Positions 5,780-13,535 of a DNA stretch of 13,603 bases are shown in pieces. Below the pieces are notes generated by a model. The model was not told the origin of the DNA. It was given only the letters and a program-made list of their open reading frames with translations, and made no database searches. A program made the position numbers and the translations under genes. The stretch comes from Methylococcaceae bacterium (GTDB taxonomy: Bacteria; Pseudomonadota; Gammaproteobacteria; Methylococcales; Methylomonadaceae): NCBI GenBank assembly GCA_030699345.1, contig JAUYMX010000440.1:1-13603 (forward strand), given 5' to 3'. Numbering within the stretch: position 1 is the stretch's first letter; each line of letters opens with the position of its first letter.

Positions 5780-6448
5780 ATGGTCAATAACTTAAGTACC
5801 GACACAGAAACACTTGATGCGCGCGGCCGGCTTGTCATCTCGGCATTACGGCTATTTGCCGAAAAAGGTTTTGAGGCAGCCACCACCAGAGAAATCTGCG
5901 ATGCGGCGGGGGCTAATATATCCGCCATTCGCTATTACTTTGGCGATAAGGCCGGGCTCTATCGTGCCGTATTCAACGAGCCTATCGGCGAAACACAATG
6001 CCATACCAACATTACAGAATATGTAACCCTGCCGCTAGCCGATGCGCTGGGTAAGTTTTTCACCGAGTTTCTTGAGCCTTTGAAAAAAGGTGAAGAGATC
6101 AGGCTGGTGATGAAATTGCACTTTAGGGAAATGATCGAGCCGACCGGAATTCGGCAACAGGCAATCGAGGCCGAAATTAAACCGCAACATGAAGCGCTGG
6201 TCTCTATGCTTAAAGAACATCTTAGCTTGCAGCGCGTTGACATGGATGTACATCGCCTTGCTTTTGCAATTATTGGTATGGCCGTGCATTTTTATGTCGG
6301 CCAAGATGTTGCATCGGTCATTGCGCCGCAGTTGTTAAACGCACCCAAAGCCATCGATACATTAGCCGAACGGTTGGCCGGATATGCCTTGTCGATGATC
6401 GAGGGTGAAGCCCGGCGTCGCACTCAGGAGCCACATCATGCGCCATAA
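5780..6448 (+). CDS. TetR/AcrR family regulator, CecR-like (DUF1956)
   Basis: This 222-residue transcription factor has an N-terminal TetR DNA-binding domain (about residues 15-61). The helix-turn-helix is in ATTREICDAAGANISAIRYYFGDKAGLYRAVF, a strong family match. The C-terminal part, with EFLEPLKKGEEIRLVMKLHF and REMIEPTG, resembles the DUF1956 ligand-binding domain of CecR (YbiH), a regulator of efflux genes in E. coli. GAGG lies 4 bases before the ATG. It is the first gene of the efflux operon, and the next gene starts 11 bases before its stop. It probably represses its own operon by binding the twin palindromes at 5705-5749 until an unknown ligand releases it. The divergent tautomerase gene could be affected too, but its promoter is not clear. 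Confidence 0.88.
   Translation: MVNNLSTDTETLDARGRLVISALRLFAEKGFEAATTREICDAAGANISAIRYYFGDKAGLYRAVFNEPIGETQCHTNITEYVTLPLADALGKFFTEFLEPLKKGEEIRLVMKLHFREMIEPTGIRQQAIEAEIKPQHEALVSMLKEHLSLQRVDMDVHRLAFAIIGMAVHFYVGQDVASVIAPQLLNAPKAIDTLAERLAGYALSMIEGEARRRTQEPHHAP
6425..6430 (+). promoter_or_regulatory. Ribosome binding site fixing the outer membrane factor start
   Basis: CAGGAG sits 7 bases before ATG 6438, inside the end of the regulator gene. The in-frame upstream ATG at 6405 has no comparable site and would place 11 extra residues before a normal lipoprotein signal peptide. The start at 6438 is therefore preferred. Confidence 0.75.
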
Positions 6449-7964
6449 ATTAAGTCCTATTACCCTGTCTTTATTGTTGTCAGCCTGTGGCTCCGGCGGC
6501 TTACTGACCACTGTCGGCCCTGATTACCAAGTCGCGCCATTGCCGACTGCGGCTAAGTGGCAGGCGCCGCTGCCTGAAGTCGATGCCACTCCGGTTGCTC
6601 ATCAAGGCGACCCTGACAATCTTCGTCGCTGGTGGCAACGCTTTAATGATCCGGTGTTAAATCGCTTTTTAGCAGCCGCGCAACAAGCAAGCGCCTCGGT
6701 TGCCGATGCCAGAGCACTCATCGAACAGTCCAGAGCCAATCTGGTCGGTGCCGATGCGGCTTTATTGCCAAATATTGATTTCAGTTCAGGCGCCAAACGC
6801 TCCTCATCTTCCTTTGGAGGCGCGCCGTTCGTATGGAACCAAGTGCCATTTGGGCTGCAATCCAGTTGGGAAATCGATCTGTTCGGCGGCTTGGCGCGCC
6901 AAGAGGAAGCGGCGCTTAGCCAACTGGAATCAAGAAATGCCTCTTGGCACAATGCCCGCGTCGCGGTGGCGGTGGAAGTTGCCGATGCTTATTTGGCTTA
7001 TCGTTATTGTGAGTCACAAGTAGACATAGTCCGAGCTGATACCGAATCACGTCGAGAATCAGCGCGACTGGCAGACATAGCCGGGCAGGCTGGATTTAGG
7101 GCCCCAGGCGACGTTGCGCTTGCCAATGCCAGCGCCGCCGAAGGCAATAGGATATTGCTACGACAACAAGCGCAGTGTGAGCGCTCGATAAAAAGCTTGG
7201 TCGCATTAACGGCGCTGGAAGAAACGGCAGTGCGTAAGTTGTTAACCGAGCCCGCGGATCGGGTGGCGACATTGCCCAACCCGCCCGCGTTTAAAATTGA
7301 TTCCCTGCCTGCACATGTATTGCTGCAACGCCCCGACCTGACCGCCGCCGAGCGTGATGTTGCGGAAGCCAGCGCCAAAATCGGCGTCGAACAGGCCAAA
7401 CGCTTTCCGAAGTTAAGCTTGTCGGGCAACATCACGCCAACCTTGCAAAACATGAATGGAGCAGCGTTTTTTCTCGCAGAAACTTGGGCTATCGGACCAA
7501 CGCTTAGCTTGCCGCTGTTTGATGCCGGTAAGCGGGCCGCAGATGTAGACGCGGCCCGCGCTCAATATCAATCTGTCGAAATTAAGTTTCGCAGCAAGGT
7601 GCGCACAGCCGTCAAAGAAGTGGAAGACGCCTTGGTGCGCTTGGCTAGCGCTAATCAACGTTTACCCGAGGGCCGTAAAGCAGTCACCGGTTATCGAACC
7701 AATTTTCTGGCGGCCCAAGCGCTTTACCAAGCCGGCTTAGGCAACTTAATCGATGCCGAAACCGCTCGGCGCAATGTGCTGACGGCTGAATTAGCGGTTA
7801 AGGAAATAGAACAAGAACAGGTCAGCGCCTGGATTGCGTTGTATCGCGCCGCGGGCGGTAGTTGGGACGGCGATGATGCATCTAAAACCCCAAGTAACAG
7901 CGCCACCGAGAAACCCACTCAATTCATAAATCATCCCGTCGATTTCACCGGAGGAAACTCATGA
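6438..7964 (+). CDS. RND efflux outer membrane factor lipoprotein, NodT/OprM type
   Basis: From ATG 6438 the protein has 508 residues. It begins with a lipoprotein signal peptide ending LLLSAC, so C17 would be acylated and the +2 glycine fits outer-membrane sorting. The next region (VGPDYQ, then WWQRFNDPVLNRFLAAA, then ANLVGADAALLPNIDFS) is typical of the first half of TolC/OprM/CusC-type channels. The second half repeats the pattern: LPAHVLLQRPDLTAAERDVAEASAKIGVEQAKRFPKLSLSG, followed by FDAGKRAADVDAARAQYQ and a long helical stretch up to LIDAETARRNVLTAELA. Such proteins form trimeric beta-barrels with a periplasmic alpha-barrel and provide the exit duct of tripartite pumps. The gene overlaps the regulator by 11 bases and the adaptor by 4, so translation is probably coupled. 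The tail after about residue 480 (threonine/serine-rich) is not conserved in the family. Confidence 0.92.
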   Translation: MRHKLSPITLSLLLSACGSGGLLTTVGPDYQVAPLPTAAKWQAPLPEVDATPVAHQGDPDNLRRWWQRFNDPVLNRFLAAAQQASASVADARALIEQSRANLVGADAALLPNIDFSSGAKRSSSSFGGAPFVWNQVPFGLQSSWEIDLFGGLARQEEAALSQLESRNASWHNARVAVAVEVADAYLAYRYCESQVDIVRADTESRRESARLADIAGQAGFRAPGDVALANASAAEGNRILLRQQAQCERSIKSLVALTALEETAVRKLLTEPADRVATLPNPPAFKIDSLPAHVLLQRPDLTAAERDVAEASAKIGVEQAKRFPKLSLSGNITPTLQNMNGAAFFLAETWAIGPTLSLPLFDAGKRAADVDAARAQYQSVEIKFRSKVRTAVKEVEDALVRLASANQRLPEGRKAVTGYRTNFLAAQALYQAGLGNLIDAETARRNVLTAELAVKEIEQEQVSAWIALYRAAGGSWDGDDASKTPSNSATEKPTQFINHPVDFTGGNS

Positions 7965-9073
7965 TAAAAGGAAACATAGGCGCTTTCCTGAGCGCCTTAA
8001 TTATATTGCCCGGCATTGGCGTTATTGCCGGATGCGGTAACGAGTCCGGCGCCGCGGACACTGCTTCAGCGCCCAAGCCTGCGCTCAGCGTGTCGGTAAT
8101 TCAGCCTGCTATGCACGATATTCCGATAACTCTGACCGCCAATGGTTCGATAGCGGCATGGCAGGAGGCCATTATTGGCGCTGAAGTCAGCGATCTGCAT
8201 TTGACCGAGGTCAATGTACAAGTGGGTGAAGCGGTAAAGAAAGGCCAAGTATTGGCGGTTTTTTCTGATGAGAGCGTCTTAGCCGATGTCGCGCAAAGCC
8301 GAGCCGTGCTGGCTGAAGCCGAAGCTAATCTGGCCGATGCGCGGGATAATGCCGATCGAGCTAAACAGATCTCAGCATCCGGCGCGCTAAGCAGCCAGCA
8401 AGTAAATCAATATCTGACCGGTCAAAAAACCGCTCAAGCCAAGGTGCAGCTGGCCAAAGCACAGTTAGATTCACAATTATTGCGGTTGAAATATACCCGG
8501 GTCTTAGCCAGCGACGATGGCGTTATTTCCTCTCGCAGCGCCACATTAGGTGCCGTCACCGCTAAGGGCCAGGAATTGTTTCGCATGATCCGACAAAATC
8601 GGCTGGAATGGCGCGGTGAAGTCACCGCCGCCGAAATGGCGCAACTTAAACCCGGCATTGCGGTCAACGTGATGGTGCCTAACGTTGGCAGCATCAAAGG
8701 CAAAATTCGCGCTTTAGCACCGACCTTGGACGTGCAAAGCCGTAATGGCTTGGTTTACGTGGATTTACCGGAAGCGGCCCGGCATAGTTTACGCGCCGGG
8801 ATGTTTGCTAATGGCGAATTCCAAATGGGCGTTAGCACCGGTCTGATTATTCCCCAAACTGCGCTGTCTTTGCGCGACGGCTTCAGCTATGTCTTTAAAT
8901 TAACTGAGCAAAATGGCGACTTGGCCAAAGTCTCCCAAGTCAAAGTGCAATTGGGCCGAAGAACTGATGACAGTTTGGAAATACTTACCGGATTGAGTCC
9001 GGATGATCGGCTAGTCACCGGCGGCGCCTCTTTCTTGACTGATGGCGACACCGTTAAAGTGGTACAGCCATGA
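7961..9073 (+). CDS. RND efflux periplasmic adaptor (membrane fusion protein), lipoprotein
   Basis: This 370-residue protein has a signal peptide ending VIAGC, so C25 is the predicted lipid anchor. It then shows the HlyD/AcrA order: a first lipoyl half (EAIIGAEVSDLHLTEVNVQVGEAVKKGQVLAVFSD, about 69-103), an alpha-helical hairpin rich in Ala and Gln (about 105-175), the second lipoyl half (LKYTRVLASDDGVISSRSATLGAVTAKGQELFRMI) and beta-barrel and membrane-proximal domains to the end. It would bridge the inner-membrane permease to the outer-membrane channel. GGAGG lies 6 bases before ATG 7961, and the start overlaps the previous stop as ATGA. The adaptor is shorter than many AcrA-type proteins but within the range for this family. 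The substrate cannot be inferred. Confidence 0.93.
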   Translation: MIKGNIGAFLSALIILPGIGVIAGCGNESGAADTASAPKPALSVSVIQPAMHDIPITLTANGSIAAWQEAIIGAEVSDLHLTEVNVQVGEAVKKGQVLAVFSDESVLADVAQSRAVLAEAEANLADARDNADRAKQISASGALSSQQVNQYLTGQKTAQAKVQLAKAQLDSQLLRLKYTRVLASDDGVISSRSATLGAVTAKGQELFRMIRQNRLEWRGEVTAAEMAQLKPGIAVNVMVPNVGSIKGKIRALAPTLDVQSRNGLVYVDLPEAARHSLRAGMFANGEFQMGVSTGLIIPQTALSLRDGFSYVFKLTEQNGDLAKVSQVKVQLGRRTDDSLEILTGLSPDDRLVTGGASFLTDGDTVKVVQP

Positions 9074-12000
9074 ACGTTTCCGCGTGGTGTATCCGTAACC
9101 CCATTCCGGCGCTGATGCTGTTTGTGCTGCTGAGCTTTGGCGGGCTGCTCAGTTTTAAATCAATGAAGATTCAAAACATGCCGGATTTGGACTTGCCGAC
9201 AGTAACCGTCTCAGCATCCCTACCCGGCGCGTCACCTGCCCAGCTGGAAACTGAGGTCGCGCGTAAAATCGAAAATACGATTGCCACCCTACAAGGCCTA
9301 AAGCACATCACCACCAAAGTGCAGGACGGCAGCGTGACGATTACCGCCGAATTCCGGTTGGAAAAACCTGTGCAGGAAGCGGTGGACGATATGCGCTCCG
9401 CCGTTGCCAAGGTTCGCGCCGACCTGCCTGCTGATTTGCGTGATCCTGTAGTTACCAAACTGGATATAGCCAGTGCGCCGATTTTGGCGCTGACCGTGTC
9501 GTCCCCCCAACGCGATGAAGAAGCGTTGTCCTGGTTTGTAGAAGATACCGTTGCTAAGCGCTTGCTGAGTGTGCGCGGAGTGGGCGCGGTAAACCGAGTC
9601 GGCGGCGTTAGTCGTGAAGTGACCATTGCCCTCGACCCGGTCAAGCTGCAATCGTTAGGGGCAACTGCTGCCGATATTTCTCGCCAATTGCGCGAAATAC
9701 AACGAGAAGGCGCGGGCGGACGCACCAATCTGGGCAGCGGCGAACAACCGGTGCGCACGCTGGCCAACGTTACCTCAGTGGAAGAAATGCGGCCGTTACA
9801 ATTATCTTTGGCTGACGGCAGGCGCATTCGTCTCGACCAAGTCGCCACAGTAACTGACACAGTCGCCGAGCCCCGAGCCTTGGCGTTACTCAACGGCAAA
9901 CCGGTGGTGGGCTTTGAAGTAACGCGTAGCCGTGGCGCCAGCGACGTAGAGGTAGGCGAAGGTGTACAAAAAGCCTTGGCGGAATTACAGATTGCCAACC
10001 CGGATATTGAATTTACTGAAGCCTTTAATTTTGTCACCCCGGTACGAGAAGAATTCCAGGGCTCCATGACCATGCTCTATGAAGGCGGGTTGCTGGCCGT
10101 GCTGGTGGTCTGGCTGTTTTTAAAGGATTGGCGGGCGACCTTTGTTTCCGCCGTGGCACTGCCGTTGTCAATAATTCCGGCCTTTTTGGGTATGGAATAT
10201 TTAGGCTTCTCGCTCAATGGCGTCACCTTGTTAGCGTTGTCGCTGGTGGTGGGCATTTTGGTGGATGACGCCATCGTCGAAGTGGAGAACATCGTCCGCC
10301 ATTTGCGGATGGGTAAATCGCCTTATCAGGCAGCGATGGAAGCGGCAGATGAAATCGGTCTGGCGGTGATTGCCACCACTTTTGCGTTGGTGGCGGTATT
10401 TCTGCCGACGGCATTTATGAGCGGGATTGCCGGACGTTTCTTTAAACAATTCGGCTGGACAGCGGCGCTGGCAGTAATGGCCTCGCTGGTTGTCGCGAGG
10501 ATGTTAACGCCGATGATGGCGGCTTACTTATTAAAAGACACCGGCCCTTCAGATCCCCCAGAAGGTCGCATCATGCAAACGTACATGAAGCTTGCAGCTT
10601 GGTGTTTGCATCATCGATTAACGACAATAGCGGCGGCAGCGGCGTTTTTTATCGGCTCCTTATTTTTGATTCCTTTGTTGCCCACCGGCTTCATACCGGC
10701 AGATGACAATCCGCAAACGCAGGTGTTCGTGGAATTATCGCCCGGTGTCAGTCTTGATCAAACCAAGGCATCGGCAGAAGCGGCGCGCCAATTGGTCGCC
10801 AATGTGCCTTATGTGAAGTCGGTTTACACTACCATCGGCAGCGGTTCCGCGGGCGTCGATCCTTTTGCCGGTTCTCAAACTAGCGAAGTACGTAAAGCCA
10901 CCTTGACCATTACCTTGGCTAATCGTCAAGACAGGCCCGTGCATAAGCAAGCCATTGAAAAAAACATCCGGCAAGCATTGCAAAGTTTGCCCGGTGTACG
11001 CACCAAAGTGGGCTTGGGCGGGTCTGGTGAAAAATACGTTTTGGTGCTGAGCGGCGATGACCCGCAAGCCTTAAGCACGGCAGCCCGTAACGTCGAACAC
11101 GATCTCAGAACCATTTCCGGGCTCGGCAGCATTGCTTCCAGCGCCGCACTGGTCAGGCCCGAAATTGCCGTGCGTACCGATTTTGCCCGTGCCGCCGATC
11201 TGGGCGTGACCACCGCAGCTATCGCCGAAACGCTACGCATCGCCACTCTAGGCGATTACGATTGGTCTTTGCCTAAGCTCAATCTCGCCCAGCGTCAGGT
11301 ACCTATCGTAGTGAAACTTGCCGCAGATGGACGACGCGATCTTTCCGTATTGGAACGGCTCGCAGTACCATCAGGCAAAGCCGGTTCGGGATCGGTAATG
11401 GTGAGTCAGGTAGCGAATCTGGAGCTTTCCAGTGGCCCTGCGGTCATCGATCGTTACGACCGTTCGCGCAATATCAATTTTGAAGTGGAACTTTCCGGCT
11501 TGCCGCTGGGCGATGTGACCAAGGCAGTGCAAAACCTGCCGAGCATTCGCAACCTGCCCGCCGGGGTAAAACAAATCAATATTGGCGATGCCGAAATGAT
11601 GACGGAACTGTTCACCAGCTTTGGCTTGGCGATGCTCACCGGCGTGTTGTGTATATTTATTGTGCTGGTGCTGCTGTTTAAAGAATTTCTGCAACCGATC
11701 ACCATTTTGGCGGCGCTGCCGCTGTCTTTTGGCGGTGGTTTTGTAGCCTTGTTATTGACCGGCAAAGCGTTTTCGATGCCGTCGTTGATCGGGCTGATCA
11801 TGCTGATGGGTATTGCCACGAAAAACTCCATCTTGCTGGTCGAATATGCCATCGTCGCCAGACGCGATCACGGCATGTCGCGACTAGATGCTCTGTTGGA
11901 CGCCTGCCGTAAACGCGCACGTCCGATTGTAATGACCACTATTGCCATGGGGGCAGGCATGTTGCCGATTGCGACAGGCATGGGCGATGCCGATTCATCC

Positions 12001-12180
12001 TTCCGCAGCCCGATGGCAGTGGCGGTACTCGGTGGCTTAGTAACCTCGACGTTTCTTAGCCTGTTGGTCATTCCAGTGGCTTATAGCTATTTGGATGATT
12101 TTAATAATTTTCTGGGTAAAATTTGGCGACGTTTTAAAACAGTCGATACATCCGGAGTTACGTCGACATTTTCAAATTAA
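9070..12180 (+). CDS. RND efflux transporter permease, HAE1 (AcrB-like) type
   Basis: This 1036-residue protein has the length and layout of a proton-driven RND pump: TM1 near residues 13-30, a large periplasmic loop, a TM2-TM6 block from about 339, TM7 near 520, a second periplasmic loop, and a TM8-TM12 block from about 845. Proton-relay residues are present: D399 and D400 in VVGILVDDAIVEVEN (AcrB D407/D408), K918 in GIATKNSILLVEYA (AcrB K940) and R951 in RARPIVMTTIAMGAG (near AcrB R971, from memory). It should sit in the inner membrane as a trimer and take substrate from the periplasm or outer leaflet. Its start overlaps the adaptor stop as ATGA, and no strong ribosome site is visible, which fits translational coupling. 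A heavy-metal (CusA-type) role is less likely because I see no CusA-like methionine cluster. Confidence 0.94.
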   Translation: MNVSAWCIRNPIPALMLFVLLSFGGLLSFKSMKIQNMPDLDLPTVTVSASLPGASPAQLETEVARKIENTIATLQGLKHITTKVQDGSVTITAEFRLEKPVQEAVDDMRSAVAKVRADLPADLRDPVVTKLDIASAPILALTVSSPQRDEEALSWFVEDTVAKRLLSVRGVGAVNRVGGVSREVTIALDPVKLQSLGATAADISRQLREIQREGAGGRTNLGSGEQPVRTLANVTSVEEMRPLQLSLADGRRIRLDQVATVTDTVAEPRALALLNGKPVVGFEVTRSRGASDVEVGEGVQKALAELQIANPDIEFTEAFNFVTPVREEFQGSMTMLYEGGLLAVLVVWLFLKDWRATFVSAVALPLSIIPAFLGMEYLGFSLNGVTLLALSLVVGILVDDAIVEVENIVRHLRMGKSPYQAAMEAADEIGLAVIATTFALVAVFLPTAFMSGIAGRFFKQFGWTAALAVMASLVVARMLTPMMAAYLLKDTGPSDPPEGRIMQTYMKLAAWCLHHRLTTIAAAAAFFIGSLFLIPLLPTGFIPADDNPQTQVFVELSPGVSLDQTKASAEAARQLVANVPYVKSVYTTIGSGSAGVDPFAGSQTSEVRKATLTITLANRQDRPVHKQAIEKNIRQALQSLPGVRTKVGLGGSGEKYVLVLSGDDPQALSTAARNVEHDLRTISGLGSIASSAALVRPEIAVRTDFARAADLGVTTAAIAETLRIATLGDYDWSLPKLNLAQRQVPIVVKLAADGRRDLSVLERLAVPSGKAGSGSVMVSQVANLELSSGPAVIDRYDRSRNINFEVELSGLPLGDVTKAVQNLPSIRNLPAGVKQINIGDAEMMTELFTSFGLAMLTGVLCIFIVLVLLFKEFLQPITILAALPLSFGGGFVALLLTGKAFSMPSLIGLIMLMGIATKNSILLVEYAIVARRDHGMSRLDALLDACRKRARPIVMTTIAMGAGMLPIATGMGDADSSFRSPMAVAVLGGLVTSTFLSLLVIPVAYSYLDDFNNFLGKIWRRFKTVDTSGVTSTFSN

Positions 12181-12205
12181 ATTCAGTCCGTAATTGGCTT
12201 ACTTT

Positions 12206-12209
12206 GAGG
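12206..12209 (+). promoter_or_regulatory. Ribosome binding site fixing the DUF2845 start
   Basis: GAGG lies 8 bases before ATG 12218. A longer frame could begin at TTG 12194, but it would add eight residues in front of a standard signal peptide, so ATG 12218 is chosen. Confidence 0.65.
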
Positions 12210-12217
12210 CCCATTTA

Positions 12218-12547
12218 ATGAAAAATAGCGCGTTGTGTTTTTTGGTTTTGAGTTTATGGTCCTTCAATGCTGTCTCGGCAATCAGGTGCGGACGCGAGCT
12301 GGTCCAGTTGGGCGATTATAAAGGTGATGTGCTGGCTCGATGCGGTGAACCGGAATCCATTGAAACGCGCACTAAAGTCGTCGGCAGTACCTTACACCAT
12401 CCAAATAGAACGCTTGACCTGTACCAGTATGAAGAAATTCAAATAGAAGAGTGGGTTTACAATTTCGGTACGAATCGCTTACGACAATACCTTCGCTTCG
12501 AAAATGGTGAACTTAAAGAAATTAAAAGTTTAGGGCGCGGGTATTAG
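12218..12547 (+). CDS. DUF2845 domain-containing exported protein
   Basis: From ATG 12218 this is a 109-residue protein with a signal peptide ending AVSA near residue 21. The mature part begins IRCGRELVQLGDYKGDVLARCGEPES and contains EEWVYNFGTNRLRQYLRFENGELKEI. Both segments match DUF2845 proteins as I remember them: a Cys-Gly start, a second Cys before GEP, then a W-Y-N-FG strand. C24 and C42 could form a disulfide in the periplasm. The function of the family is unknown. It starts only 37 bases after the permease stop with no terminator between, so it is probably the last gene of the efflux operon. No clear terminator follows it before the convergent gene at 12591. Confidence 0.8.
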   Translation: MKNSALCFLVLSLWSFNAVSAIRCGRELVQLGDYKGDVLARCGEPESIETRTKVVGSTLHHPNRTLDLYQYEEIQIEEWVYNFGTNRLRQYLRFENGELKEIKSLGRGY

Positions 12548-12590
12548 TCGGTATAACAAGGGAAACTGCATTATTGAATGGCTAGAATAG

Positions 12591-13127
12591 TTATTTCATC
12601 TTGGAAGGCAGATGGATCGTCTTGCCGGCAACCATAAAAGAGCCGTCACCAAGATGATGCATCGTTTGCGGATGTTCCTGTCGCGGATCGATCCAGGCGT
12701 TAACAACCTCAAGGACAAAAAAATTGTATTTGGCGACCATCGTCTGATCAACAACCCTACATTCAAGATTGGCATAACATTCATCGATAAGCGGCGCCTC
12801 GACACACAAGGCGGCCACTGGCGTAAGGCCAAACGCCTTGAACTTGTCCACCGTTCGTCCTGAGCTGTTCCCACAATCCACAACCTTTTTCGACAGCGCC
12901 ACCGTGGGAATGTTGATTACGCATTCCTTGGTTGCTTGCAAACTATCGAATGTGAAGTTCCCGTTGCTGATCACACAACCCACAAGCGGCGGTTCAAACT
13001 CCAGCATGGTGTGCCACGACATGGTCATAATGTTCGTTCGGCCCTCCCTGACGGTGGAGACCAAAACAACCGGCCCGGGCTCAAGCAGACCGTAGACCTT
13101 GGACAGAGGAAAGGCTTCTTTCGACAT
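12591..13127 (-). CDS. Flavin reductase-like FMN-binding domain protein
   Basis: This 178-residue protein fits the flavin reductase-like fold (PF01613 type). It opens with SKVYGLLEPGPVVLVSTVREGRTNIMTMSWHTMLEFEPPLVGCVIS, in which the P-V-x-L-V-S-T and N-x-M-T-x-S-W segments resemble the FMN-binding part of the family. CVINIP and LEVVNAWID are further family-like strands. Members bind FMN as dimers; some reduce flavins with NAD(P)H for partner monooxygenases and others only store FMN, so the activity here is not assigned. AGAGG lies about 7 bases before the ATG. The gene is convergent with the efflux operon and stands alone. Several cysteines (residues near 51, 68, 84 and 107) are not known active-site residues. 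Confidence 0.82.
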   Translation of the reverse strand: MSKEAFPLSKVYGLLEPGPVVLVSTVREGRTNIMTMSWHTMLEFEPPLVGCVISNGNFTFDSLQATKECVINIPTVALSKKVVDCGNSSGRTVDKFKAFGLTPVAALCVEAPLIDECYANLECRVVDQTMVAKYNFFVLEVVNAWIDPRQEHPQTMHHLGDGSFMVAGKTIHLPSKMK

Positions 13128-13403
13128 ATCGGCACCTCTTGTTGTCTGGCAAATGCGTTATGAACTGTATTGTATTTTACGAAACTAGCAACGACATAAG
13201 GAATAAGACGTTTTATTTCATTTATTCTCTGTATTCTCCGCGAACGATACCCAGATGGCACAAGTGCGGTTCGTAAACTCACCACATCCTATAAACAAGA
13301 AACTTTTAACCATTTTGTAACAATTCACACTATAAAATATCTTGGGTCAATTCATAATTAAAAATAGACGATTAATCACCATACATAATATATTTGAAGG
13401 AAT
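13128..13403. other. AT-rich intergenic region upstream of two divergent frames
   Basis: These 276 bases are clearly more AT-rich than the flanking genes. They should contain the minus-strand promoter of the flavin-reductase gene and a plus-strand promoter for the frame at 13404. CATAATATAT near 13384-13393 includes a TATAAT-like box close to that frame, but no convincing -35 box is visible. I see no coding frame, RNA gene or strong hairpin here. Confidence 0.45.
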
Positions 13404-13478
13404 ATGAATATTAATTTAGGATTTAAATTACAAGCAAGAAAAATCGCTATTGAAAGTGTCAGAGGAGGGTGTAAATAA
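13404..13478 (+). pseudogene. Short frame probably cut by an insertion sequence
   Basis: ATG 13404 has a good GAAGG ribosome site 3 bases upstream and opens a 24-codon frame (MNINLGFKLQARKIAIESVR, then GGCK and stop). The last few codons fall in what looks like the terminal repeat of an IS256-like element. The simplest reading is that the first about 20 codons belong to a host gene interrupted by the insertion. I do not recognise the gene. The alternative is a genuine small peptide; its length superficially recalls small precursor peptides, but it has no PqqA E-x3-Y or methanobactin-like core. Confidence 0.45.
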
Positions 13479-13503
13479 ATCCGTGTAACCGCTTATTTTC
13501 AAA

Positions 13504-13518
13504 GCCGTAAAATACGGC
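13504..13518 (+). repeat. Small perfect hairpin before the 13536 gene
   Basis: GCCGTA-AAA-TACGGC forms a perfect 6-base stem with a 3-base loop, ending 6 bases before the AAGGAG ribosome site. In insertion sequences, hairpins in this position can limit translation from outside transcripts; that role is inferred here. Confidence 0.45.
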
Positions 13519-13535
13519 GCCCCCAAGGAGAGAAA

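Noticed and set aside
6405..6437. Upstream start for the outer membrane factor
   Set aside because: The extra 11 residues precede a standard lipoprotein signal peptide, while CAGGAG is correctly spaced only for ATG 6438.
9171..10073. 300-codon antisense frame inside the permease gene
   Set aside because: It is the opposite-strand shadow of a well-supported RND permease, with Ser/Arg/Thr-rich low-complexity content and no family features.
9070..12180. Heavy-metal efflux (CusA/CzcA) assignment for the permease
   Set aside because: I saw no metal-binding methionine or histidine clusters, and the overall sequence reads as a HAE1 drug-type pump.
13404..13478. 24-codon frame as a peptide cofactor precursor (PqqA or methanobactin type)
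   Set aside because: It lacks the E-x3-Y motif of PqqA and the paired cysteines of methanobactin, and no modifying enzymes are adjacent.
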